Made by a program: the position numbers and the translations under genes
Notes under the pieces: model-generated
Told to the model about the DNA's origin: nothing
Databases searched by the model: none
What the model saw: the letters and a program-made list of their open reading frames with translations, nothing else
Shown here: one piece after another, positions 1-5,491 of the stretch
Layout: each line of letters starts with the position of its first letter
Numbering within the stretch: the stretch's first letter is position 1
Assembly: GCA_947374505.1 (NCBI GenBank)
Contig: CANCCE010000182.1
Coordinates: forward strand, 1-5,622
Direction: 5' to 3'
Origin: Comamonadaceae bacterium
GTDB lineage: Bacteria; Pseudomonadota; Gammaproteobacteria; Burkholderiales; Burkholderiaceae_C
Length of the DNA stretch: 5,622 nucleotides

Positions 1-254
1 TCGTAAAGCGCTTCGTTGATTTGCGTGCCGGTGAAGACGCTCGAAATGCTTGTGCCGGTTTTGCGCAGACCGTCGGAGAGTTTGCTCAACCAGCGCTGAC
101 GCTCTGCTGGCACCGCACCCGGCACGGGGATGTCAATTGGCATGACCAGCGCGCTGCCAATCAGGCTGCCCGAAGGGAGGCTGCCCGAAGGCGTGGAAAT
201 AGGCGACGCTACCGGCGCGGAAGGTTTGAGGATTTTCTTGAAAAAACTGAACAT
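1..254 (-). CDS. ftsY: FtsY, signal recognition particle receptor (N-terminal part, cut by window edge)
   Basis: FtsY is the membrane-associated SRP receptor GTPase that docks ribosome-SRP complexes at the SecYEG translocon. Only the first 84 codons plus two bases are present, starting from ATG at 254 (reverse strand). The protein opens with MFSFFKKILK, the short amphipathic lipid-binding start typical of FtsY. A Pro/Ser-rich linker follows, then from about residue 51 ERQRWLSKLSDGLRKTGTSI, the beginning of the N domain of the NG core; SSVFTGTQINEALY follows it. The GTPase motifs lie outside the window. The region before the NG core is only about 50 residues and nearly free of acidic residues (D41 is the only one before E51), unlike the long acidic A domain of E. 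coli FtsY. PSGSL occurs twice in tandem at residues 22-31. The gene is divergent from the M16 peptidase gene. The identification is firm from the N-domain sequence and from its known neighbourhood beside M16 genes and rsmD. Confidence 0.9.
   Translation of the reverse strand, partial: MFSFFKKILKPSAPVASPISTPSGSLPSGSLIGSALVMPIDIPVPGAVPAERQRWLSKLSDGLRKTGTSISSVFTGTQINEALY
164..193. repeat. 15-bp tandem duplication inside ftsY
   Basis: Two adjacent 15-bp copies, 164-178 and 179-193, share GGCTGCCCGAAGG and differ only in the last two bases (ga versus cg). On the coding (minus) strand they add one in-frame PSGSL unit to the FtsY linker between the membrane-binding start and the NG domain. The near identity suggests a recent slippage event in a region that tolerates length change. 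Confidence 0.8.
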
Positions 255-276
255 GAGTGGTCTTTGGAGTCAGGGT

Positions 277-305
277 ATTCTATGAAACACACCCAGCCGG
301 GTAAA
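277..305 (-). promoter_or_regulatory. Candidate sigma70 promoter for ftsY
   Basis: Read on the reverse strand, TTTACC (300-305) and TAGAAT (277-282) are separated by exactly 17 nt. They match 4/6 and 5/6 of the sigma70 -35 and -10 consensus. Transcription would start near 270, leaving a leader of about 15 nt before the ftsY ATG at 254. The -10 box overlaps the proposed ATG (282) of the divergent M16 gene, so the two divergent units share very little regulatory space. This is a visual consensus match only. Confidence 0.45.
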
Positions 306-1826
306 TTTGGTCACACCATGATGATGCCTCGCTTGCCTATGCCCTTACTTTCTCTCCAGCCTGTGCCGTCAAGGTCTCAGCGGCATTCGCTCGCAGCCTT
401 TGTTTTGGCTGTCAGCGCTTTGTTTGTATTTGCCCCGCACAGCAGCGCTTTTGCGCAGGCACTCAGCCCTGCGGTTGCAGACGTGGAGGCGCAGCAGTTC
501 ACGCTGGCCAATGGACTGACGCTGATCGTCAAGCCGGACCGCCGTGCGCCCACGGTGGCGCACATGCTGTGGGTGCGGGTTGGATCGATGGACGAGGTTG
601 ACGGCACCTCCGGTGTGGCGCACGTGTTGGAGCACATGATGTTCAAGGGCACGCCGAACCTCAAGCCTGGTGAGTTCTCGCGCCGCATTGCCGCTTTGGG
701 CGGGCGCGAGAATGCCTTCACCAGCCAAGACACGACGGCCTATCACCAGCAAATTCCCGCCAACCGGCTCGAAGAAGTGATGCAACTCGAAGCCGACCGC
801 TTTGCGAATACGCAGTGGGCAGACGACGAATTCAAACGCGAAATTGAAGTGGTGAAAGAAGAGCGCCGGATGCGCACAGAAGACTCACCGCGCGCGCAAC
901 TCTATGAGGTCGCAAATGCCGTGATGTTCACGGCGGCACCTTATCGCCGGCCTATCGTTGGCTGGATGAGTGACCTTGATGCCATGACGCCTGCGGATGT
1001 GCGCAGTTTTTACCGGAAGTGGTATGTGCCCGGCAATGCGGCTGTGGTGGTCGCCGGTGACGTCGATGTGGCACAGGTCAGAGCGCTGGCCGAGAAATAT
1101 TACGGTGCCATCCCTGCGGCAGCCACACCCCTGCGCAAACCGCGTATTGAGCCGCTACAGGCCGGCGTCAGGCGCCTCGAGCACAAGGCCAGTGCCAGCC
1201 AAGCCTATGTGAGTCTGATGTTCAAAGTGCCACAACTGGACGTTAGCGGATTGGCCGATGCGCCCGCTGGTGCATCGCGGCCCAGCGACAGCCAAGATGC
1301 GCTGGCCCTGACTGTGTTGTCGGCGGTGCTGGACGGCTACAGCGGGGCTCGCCTCGATCGTGCTTTGACGCAGGGCGAGGACCGCGTGGCAGACAGTGCC
1401 GGTGCGCACAACGGCTTGCTCGGCCGGGGGCCGCAGGTCTTCACGCTGGACGGTGTGCCGGCCACAGACAAGTCCGCGCAACAAGTGATCGATGCGCTGC
1501 GCCAGCAGGTCACGAAAATTGCCCGCGAGGGCGTCAACGAGGCTGAGCTCAACCGTGTCAAGACGCAGTGGGTGGCGTCTGAGATTTACAAGCTGGACGC
1601 ACTCTTCAGCCAAGCGCGTGAACTGGGCAGCCACTGGCTCCATGGATTTCCGCTGGACGCCAGCGCACGCTTGGTCGCGCAGTTGCGCAAAGTCAGCGCC
1701 GCTGAAGTGCAGTCTGTGGCCGCGCGATATTTTGGCGACGATCAGATGACGCAAGCGGTTCTGGTGCCGCAGCCGCTGGACCCGAAACGCAAGCCTCGCG
1801 CACCCGTGGCTGGCGATCTTCACTGA
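282..1826 (+). CDS. M16B-family zinc metallopeptidase, catalytic (zinc-binding) subunit, exported
   Basis: This is a 514-residue M16 (pitrilysin/MPP-like) peptidase. The inverted zinc motif HVLEH is at residues 114-118, and E187-x6-E194 supplies the downstream glutamates, with E194 76 residues after H118 as expected for the third zinc ligand. A hydrophobic stretch at about 38-52 followed by AFA-QA (residues 57-60) looks like a Sec signal peptide with cleavage near residue 59, so the mature protein would be periplasmic. The C-terminal half (about 300-500) is the second M16 domain. It lacks the RGLAYSxY-type Arg/Tyr motif: the matching stretch near 361-376 reads ALTQGEDRVADSAGAH, with no tyrosine. 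ATG 282 is chosen because AGGG lies 6 nt upstream. ATG at 318, 321, 324 or 339, or GTG at 363, would give a more usual signal-peptide length. The second M16 gene follows after 23 bp. The substrate is unknown; partnership with the next gene is inferred from complementary motifs. Confidence 0.9.
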   Translation: MKHTQPGKFGHTMMMPRLPMPLLSLQPVPSRSQRHSLAAFVLAVSALFVFAPHSSAFAQALSPAVADVEAQQFTLANGLTLIVKPDRRAPTVAHMLWVRVGSMDEVDGTSGVAHVLEHMMFKGTPNLKPGEFSRRIAALGGRENAFTSQDTTAYHQQIPANRLEEVMQLEADRFANTQWADDEFKREIEVVKEERRMRTEDSPRAQLYEVANAVMFTAAPYRRPIVGWMSDLDAMTPADVRSFYRKWYVPGNAAVVVAGDVDVAQVRALAEKYYGAIPAAATPLRKPRIEPLQAGVRRLEHKASASQAYVSLMFKVPQLDVSGLADAPAGASRPSDSQDALALTVLSAVLDGYSGARLDRALTQGEDRVADSAGAHNGLLGRGPQVFTLDGVPATDKSAQQVIDALRQQVTKIAREGVNEAELNRVKTQWVASEIYKLDALFSQARELGSHWLHGFPLDASARLVAQLRKVSAAEVQSVAARYFGDDQMTQAVLVPQPLDPKRKPRAPVAGDLH

Positions 1827-1849
1827 CCCCTGAAATCGAAAGAAAAAAC

Positions 1850-3208
1850 ATGTTGATTTCAAAATTCAGCGGCCCGGCGATGCGTGTTGTCTTTGTGGCA
1901 TTGGCCGCGCTGCTGCAAAGCCATGCGGCCTTGGCGGCCTTGCCCATTCAACACTGGACGCAAGCCAATGGTGCCAAGGTTTACCTGGTTGAAAGCCATG
2001 GCATTCCGATGCTCGATGTGCAGATTGACTTTGATGCGGGCGACCGCCGCGACCCAGCTCATCAGGCTGGCTTGGCGACCGTCGTTTCAAACATGAGCGG
2101 CAAGGGCGTTGAGGCCAAGGGCGGCTCACCGGCACTGGACGAAAACCAACTCAGCGAAGCTTGGGCTGATCTGGGTGCCGCCTTTTCCGCAGGCTCGGGG
2201 AGAGACCGCATGAGCTTTTCGTTGCGGACCTTGAGCTACCCCGATCTGTTGCCGAAAGCCGTGGCGCTGGCCGCACGCGAGATCGGTGAGCCGGCCTTTC
2301 CGGAGGCGATTTGGCTGCGTGACCGTGAGCGCATCGGCGCCTCGATTCGTGAGGGCAACACGCGTCCCGCGACGCTGGCCGCCAAGGCTTTTTCGGCGGC
2401 GGTCTATGGCCAGCACCCGTACGGTTTTGACACCACTGAGGAAACGCTGGGACGTATTTCTGTGGCCGACATGCGCCAGTTTTACAGCCGCTTGATCCAG
2501 CCCTGCCGGGCCAAGGTCAGCGTCGTCGGTGATGTCACGCGGGCGCAGGCGGATGCCTTGGTGAAGTCTCTGTTGGCGCGTTTGCCACAAAGCGCCGCAG
2601 CCCGTTGTGAAGCCTTGCCGCCGGTGGCTGAAGTTGTGCCTTTGGCTGCGCCTGTCACGCAAGCCATTGCGTTTCAATCGGCGCAGGCGCAGGTCTTGAT
2701 TGGCCAGCCTGGCTACCAACGTTCAGACCCTGATTTTTTTGCGCTCACGGTGGGCAATTACACCTTGGGCGGCGGTGGTTTTGTCTCGCGGCTGACGAGC
2801 GAGGTGCGTGAAAAACGCGGACTGGCTTACAGCGTGTACAGCTACTTTTCCCCCGGGCTGCATGCCGGTGCTTTCACCATCGGTTTGCAAACCCGACCGG
2901 ACCAAGCCGAGCAGGCCGTACAGGTGGCCCGCGAAGTGCTGGCAAAATTCGTCGCTGAAGGTCCGAGCGAAGCCGAACTCAAGGCCGCCAAGGACAACCT
3001 GATGGGTGGCTTTCCGCTGCTCATTGACAGCAATGCGAAACTGATCTCCAACGTCGCCAACATCGCCTGGAATAACTTGCCACTCAATTACCTCGACACC
3101 TGGACCGCCCAGGTTGAAAAAATCACGGCGGCCGACATCAAGGCCGCATTTGCCCGCAAACTGCAGCCGGACCGCATGGTCACCGTGGTGCTCGGAGCGG
3201 GCGCATGA
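1850..3208 (+). CDS. M16B-family peptidase-like protein lacking the zinc site, Arg/Tyr partner subunit, exported
   Basis: This is a 452-residue M16-family protein. The segment AGLATVVSNM (residues 73-82) aligns with the HxxEH helix of active members, but T77, S80 and N81 replace the His, Glu and His, so it cannot bind zinc in the usual way. The C-terminal domain keeps the conserved block LGGGGFVSRL (306-315) followed by REKRGLAYSVYSYF (320-333); R323 and Y330 are spaced like the Arg/Tyr pair that binds substrate in M16 enzymes. The N-terminus MRVVFVALAALLQSHAALA from M11 is a signal peptide, with cleavage near residue 29-30. ATG 1850 follows a purine-rich AAGAAAAAAC stretch; ATG 1880 would give a shorter signal peptide. 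The gene lies 23 bp after the zinc-binding M16 gene and its stop overlaps the rsmD start. Sphingomonas sp. A1 has a described heterodimer of this kind (SPH2681/SPH2682, from memory). The role here as a partner subunit is inferred. Confidence 0.9.
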   Translation: MLISKFSGPAMRVVFVALAALLQSHAALAALPIQHWTQANGAKVYLVESHGIPMLDVQIDFDAGDRRDPAHQAGLATVVSNMSGKGVEAKGGSPALDENQLSEAWADLGAAFSAGSGRDRMSFSLRTLSYPDLLPKAVALAAREIGEPAFPEAIWLRDRERIGASIREGNTRPATLAAKAFSAAVYGQHPYGFDTTEETLGRISVADMRQFYSRLIQPCRAKVSVVGDVTRAQADALVKSLLARLPQSAAARCEALPPVAEVVPLAAPVTQAIAFQSAQAQVLIGQPGYQRSDPDFFALTVGNYTLGGGGFVSRLTSEVREKRGLAYSVYSYFSPGLHAGAFTIGLQTRPDQAEQAVQVAREVLAKFVAEGPSEAELKAAKDNLMGGFPLLIDSNAKLISNVANIAWNNLPLNYLDTWTAQVEKITAADIKAAFARKLQPDRMVTVVLGAGA

Positions 3209-3864
3209 GGCCGCGTTCAGAACAAGCCAAAACGGCGCCTGTGGCCAAGCCGCAGAGCAAAGCCAAGGGCAAGCCCGGGCCGCGCCACCACAAGCCGCTG
3301 CCAGGCGAGGTTCGCATCATTGGCGGGCTGTACAAGCGCACCAAGCTGCCGGTGTCTGACAAGCCAGGCCTGCGTCCAACGCCCGACCGCGTTCGTGAAA
3401 CCTTGTTCAACTGGCTGGGCCAGGACCTGACCGGTTGGCGCTGCATGGATATTTTTGCCGGCACCGGTGTGCTTGGTTTTGAAGCAGCGTCCCGCGGCGC
3501 TGCCGAGGTGGTGTTGTGCGAGCAGGATGCTCAGTTGGTTCTCAAAATGAAGGCCTTGCAAGAGCGTCTGAAGGCCAATGCGGTGCGGGTTGAGCGTGGC
3601 GACGGTGTTGGCTTGCTCAGGCGTCAAAGCCCGGGCTCGATTCAGCTGGTGTTTATCGACCCACCGTTTGACTCGGTGTTGTTTGAGCCGGCGTTGAAGG
3701 CGGCTGCCGAGGTGATTTCAGACAAGGGTCTGGTCTATCTCGAAGCACCGCGTACCTGGACCGCCGACGAGTTGACGCCTTTGGGGCTGGAGGTTTACCG
3801 CAGCAGCAAAGCCGGGGCGGTGCATTTCCACCTGCTGGCACGCCTGGGGGCCTTCACGGCTTGA
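3205..3864 (+). CDS. rsmD: 16S rRNA (guanine(966)-N(2))-methyltransferase RsmD
   Basis: RsmD uses S-adenosylmethionine to methylate N2 of G966 in 16S rRNA during 30S assembly. The 219-residue product shows the family sequence in order: RIIGG (37-41), RPTPDRVRETLFNWL (57-71), the SAM-binding motif I DIFAGTGVLGFEAASRG (82-98), the acidic end of the next strand CEQD (105-108), and the catalytic IDPPF (151-155) that accepts the exocyclic amino group. It is somewhat longer than E. coli RsmD (about 198 residues) because of a Lys/Pro-rich N-terminal extension of roughly 33 residues, probably disordered and RNA-contacting. ATG 3205 overlaps the stop of the upstream M16 gene as ATGA, and GGAG at 3194-3197 gives a well-placed ribosome binding site with 7-nt spacing, so translational coupling is likely. 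The stop codon sits in the loop of an inverted repeat (3849-3886). The assignment is secure. Confidence 0.96.
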   Translation: MRPRSEQAKTAPVAKPQSKAKGKPGPRHHKPLPGEVRIIGGLYKRTKLPVSDKPGLRPTPDRVRETLFNWLGQDLTGWRCMDIFAGTGVLGFEAASRGAAEVVLCEQDAQLVLKMKALQERLKANAVRVERGDGVGLLRRQSPGSIQLVFIDPPFDSVLFEPALKAAAEVISDKGLVYLEAPRTWTADELTPLGLEVYRSSKAGAVHFHLLARLGAFTA

Positions 3865-3886
3865 TTGCACCACTGCCGTCAAGGCC
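3849..3886 (+). other. Imperfect inverted repeat / stem-loop spanning the rsmD stop codon
   Basis: The arms GGCCTTCACGGC (3849-3860) and GCCGTCAAGGCC (3875-3886) pair over 11 of 12 positions, with one internal C-C mismatch, around a 14-nt loop that contains the rsmD TGA (3862-3864). No T-run follows on either strand, so it is not a standard intrinsic terminator. A second, mutually exclusive small hairpin, AGGCC-TTG-GGCCT (3882-3894), uses part of the 3' arm. It could protect the rsmD mRNA 3' end, weaken read-through into coaD, or be a chance structure. Confidence 0.55.
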
Positions 3887-3899
3887 TTGGGCCTCGGGG

Positions 3900-3905
3900 C
3901 ATAAT
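3900..3905 (+). promoter_or_regulatory. Candidate -10 box for coaD
   Basis: CATAAT at 3900-3905 matches 5/6 of the sigma70 -10 consensus. The best -35 is weak (CCGTCA at 3876-3881, 18-nt spacer, 3/6). Initiation about 7 nt downstream would place the transcript start at 3912-3913, on the coaD ATG itself, implying a leaderless or nearly leaderless mRNA. No good Shine-Dalgarno lies close to this ATG. Confidence 0.35.
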
Positions 3906-3912
3906 TCAATTT

Positions 3913-4452
3913 ATGGCCACATTGCCCCTGACTTCGCCCCAGACATCACACCGGATTGCGGTTTATTCCGGCACCTTTGACCCGTTCACGCTCGGTCACG
4001 AAGATGTCGTGCGCCGAGCCGCTGGTTTGTTTGACCAGCTGATCATCGCCGTCGCAGTCGCTCACCACAAAAAAACCTTGTTCAGTCTGGCCGAGCGCGT
4101 GCGTCAGGTCGAGCAGGCAGTGCAGGGGATGGCTCCGCCGGAGCGCATCAAGGTGCTGCCGTTTGACGGCCTGATCATGGATTTTTGCGGGCAGCAACAA
4201 GCCATTGCCGTGGTGCGTGGTGTGCGCAACTTGACCGACTTTGATTACGAAGCGCAGATGGCCGCCATGAATCGCAAACTCCGGCCCAGTGTTGAGACGG
4301 TATTTTTATTGCCTGACGCGCCTTTGCAATGCATCAGCAGCACGCTGGTGCGCGAGATCAGCAAACTGGGCGGCGACGTCAGCCAGATGGTCAGCCCTGC
4401 GGTGGCTGCGGCGTTGCAAGCGGCTCACTCGGCTGCACAGAAAGGCGGCTGA
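3913..4452 (+). CDS. coaD: Phosphopantetheine adenylyltransferase CoaD
   Basis: CoaD transfers AMP from ATP to 4'-phosphopantetheine, giving dephospho-CoA and pyrophosphate, the penultimate step of coenzyme A synthesis in the cytoplasm. The 179-residue product carries the nucleotidyltransferase signature SGTFDPFTLGH (19-29, with the TxGH form of the HxGH motif), the conserved VRGVRNLTDFDYE (101-113) that contributes substrate-binding arginines, and the C-terminal ISSTLVRE (141-148), equivalent to the ISSTxVR phosphate-binding motif. Length is close to the family norm (about 160) with short Ser/Thr-rich N-terminal and Ala-rich C-terminal extensions. ATG 3913 is chosen: an in-frame TTG at 3865 would add 16 non-conserved residues and has no support. 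The gene follows rsmD after 48 bp that hold a stem-loop and a -10-like box, and is followed 2 bp later by the ferredoxin gene, so the two are probably co-transcribed. Confidence 0.96.
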   Translation: MATLPLTSPQTSHRIAVYSGTFDPFTLGHEDVVRRAAGLFDQLIIAVAVAHHKKTLFSLAERVRQVEQAVQGMAPPERIKVLPFDGLIMDFCGQQQAIAVVRGVRNLTDFDYEAQMAAMNRKLRPSVETVFLLPDAPLQCISSTLVREISKLGGDVSQMVSPAVAAALQAAHSAAQKGG

Positions 4453-4454
4453 AC

Positions 4455-4715
4455 ATGGCGCTGATCATCACGGACGAGTGCATCAACTGCGACGTGTGTG
4501 AGCCCGAATGCCCGAATCAAGCGATTTTCATGGGCATTGAAATCTACCAAATTGACCCGCACAAATGCACCGAATGTGTCGGCCATTTTGACGAGCCGCA
4601 GTGTGTGCAGGTTTGCCCGGTGGCATGTATCCCAATCAATCCGCAGCACAACGAAAGCCAAGAAACGCTGTGGGAAAAATACCGGCGCTTGCAGGCTGCC
4701 GCGTCAGTCGCCTGA
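4455..4715 (+). CDS. YfhL-family 2[4Fe-4S] ferredoxin
   Basis: This small cytoplasmic electron carrier has 86 residues. The first cluster motif is CINCDVCEPECP (C9, C12, C15, C19) and the second is C38-TE-C41-x8-C50-QV-C54-P. The wider C41-x8-C50 spacing and the C-terminal helix NESQETLWEKYRRLQ are features of the Allochromatium vinosum/YfhL type of low-potential ferredoxin rather than the compact clostridial type. By family knowledge C9/C12/C15/C54 hold one cluster and C38/C41/C50/C19 the other. A ninth cysteine, C58, is not needed for either. ATG 4455 is preceded by AAAGG (4441-4445) with 9-nt spacing and begins 2 bp after the coaD stop, so coupling to coaD is likely. The last 12 bp overlap the 3' end of pth on the other strand. 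The redox partner cannot be told from this window. The gene is often just named fdx. Confidence 0.93.
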   Translation: MALIITDECINCDVCEPECPNQAIFMGIEIYQIDPHKCTECVGHFDEPQCVQVCPVACIPINPQHNESQETLWEKYRRLQAAASVA

Positions 4716-5360
4716 GGCTTTTTCCGCTTCCGGTTTGTCGCCATCCGGTTTTTCTACTTCCGGCTTGCGTGGCGGTTTGGGTCTGACCGCCGCATGCGTA
4801 TGAATCAGCATGGTGGCTTTTTCCATCTCGCCCTCGATCAGCATGCCCACGGCCTTCATGCTGCGCGTGACGGCCTCTTCAATGGCGAAGCGATGCTCTT
4901 GCGATGGCTTTTGCAACACCCAGTGGATGACTTCTGACTTGACGCCAGGATGGCCGACGCCGATGCGCAGGCGCCAGTAGTCGGCGCTGCCAAGTTGAGC
5001 GTGAATGTCGCGCAGGCCATTGTGGCCCGCATGGCTGCCACTAAATTTCAGTTTGAGCTGGCCCGGCACGATGTCGAGTTCGTCATGCGCGACCAAAATT
5101 TCTTCAGGCTTGATCTTGAAAAAGCGGGCGAGGGCAGCGACTGATTTGCCGGAGAGGTTCATGAACGTGCGTGGCTCCAGCAACCACAGCGTCTGGCCTT
5201 TCACCATCGTTCTTGCGACCACGCCATGGTAGCTTTTGTCGAGCACGAGGTTGACTTTCAGTTCTCGCGTCAGGGCGTCGAGCCACCAGAAACCAGCGTT
5301 GTGCCGGGTGGCTTCGTATTCAGGGCCGGGGTTGCCCAGGCCAACAAAGAGTTTGATCAT
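4704..5360 (-). CDS. pth: Peptidyl-tRNA hydrolase Pth
   Basis: Pth cleaves the ester bond of peptidyl-tRNAs dropped by stalled ribosomes, recycling tRNA; it is essential in most bacteria. The 218-residue product starts MIKLFVGLGNPGPEYEATRH, and all catalytic or tRNA-contacting residues fall at E. coli numbering: N10, H20 (general base), N68 in FMNLSG, D93 in AHDELD, and N114 in SHAGHNGLRD. This numbering match confirms the start at 5360. No Shine-Dalgarno is visible; the upstream sequence is pyrimidine-rich. The enzyme core ends near residue 192. A charged Lys/Pro/Glu tail of about 26 residues (193-218) is extra relative to the roughly 194-residue E. coli enzyme and consists largely of two 10-residue units, KPEVEKPDGD and KPEAEKASGD. 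The 3' end overlaps the convergent ferredoxin gene by 12 bp. rplY lies upstream on the same strand, separated by a terminator-like hairpin. Confidence 0.97.
   Translation of the reverse strand: MIKLFVGLGNPGPEYEATRHNAGFWWLDALTRELKVNLVLDKSYHGVVARTMVKGQTLWLLEPRTFMNLSGKSVAALARFFKIKPEEILVAHDELDIVPGQLKLKFSGSHAGHNGLRDIHAQLGSADYWRLRIGVGHPGVKSEVIHWVLQKPSQEHRFAIEEAVTRSMKAVGMLIEGEMEKATMLIHTHAAVRPKPPRKPEVEKPDGDKPEAEKASGD
4707..4766. repeat. Decayed 30-bp tandem duplication at the pth 3' end
   Basis: Units 4707-4736 and 4737-4766 are adjacent 30-bp copies matching at about 22 of 30 positions by hand alignment. They encode the two 10-residue units KPEVEKPDGD and KPEAEKASGD (7/10 identical) of the Pth tail. 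The unit nearer the pth stop also contains the stop codon of the ferredoxin gene on the opposite strand (4713-4715). Confidence 0.65.
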
Positions 5361-5423
5361 GAGGAAATAGATGCGGTGAGTCGGTTGACCCTTGGCACGA
5401 CTGTACCGCGCCTAGGCCCCATG
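5361..5423 (-). other. pth leader region, no clear promoter or ribosome binding site
   Basis: Between the terminator and the pth start I see no convincing paired -35/-10 boxes on the reverse strand; TACAGT and CTATTT are weak partial matches. The bases just before the ATG read CTATTTCCTC, which is not a Shine-Dalgarno sequence. pth is therefore either expressed by read-through from rplY or from a promoter that departs from consensus. Confidence 0.4.
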
Positions 5424-5459
5424 AAAACGGCCCATAGCCTCTTGCGAGGATATGGGCCG
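5424..5459 (-). terminator. Intrinsic terminator after rplY, upstream of pth
   Basis: On the reverse strand CGGCCCATA (5451-5459) pairs perfectly with TATGGGCCG (5428-5436). After a single T-C mismatch the stem continues as CCTC/GAGG, closed by a GCAA tetraloop of the stable GNRA class. TTTT (5424-5427) follows the stem directly. The hairpin begins about 32 nt after the rplY stop, so it should end or attenuate rplY transcription before pth. The T-run is short, so partial read-through into pth is possible. Confidence 0.8.
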
Positions 5460-5491
5460 CGGTCGCCGTGAGGCAGGACTCTTGTAAGAGT

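Noticed and set aside
21..281. Upstream in-frame extension of the first M16 gene
   Set aside because: It overlaps the start of ftsY on the other strand, has no family homology that I can see, and would bury the signal peptide deep inside the protein.
1155..1862. Long reverse-strand open frame (235 codons) opposite the first M16 gene
   Set aside because: It lies wholly antisense to a well-supported M16 gene, its translation is Arg/His/Gln-rich with no recognisable motif, and such open frames are usual opposite GC-rich genes.
2126..2719. Reverse-strand open frame (197 codons) opposite the second M16 gene
   Set aside because: Shadow of the M16 coding frame, with no domain signature and an Arg-rich composition typical of antisense translation.
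3865..3912. TTG start extending CoaD by 16 residues
   Set aside because: The extra residues are not conserved-looking, there is no ribosome binding site, and the segment covers the stem-loop and -10-like box.
4329..4454. Longer in-frame start for the ferredoxin gene inside coaD
   Set aside because: The added residues look like out-of-frame coaD translation, and ATG 4455 has a good ribosome binding site and matches the family N-terminus MALIITDECINC.
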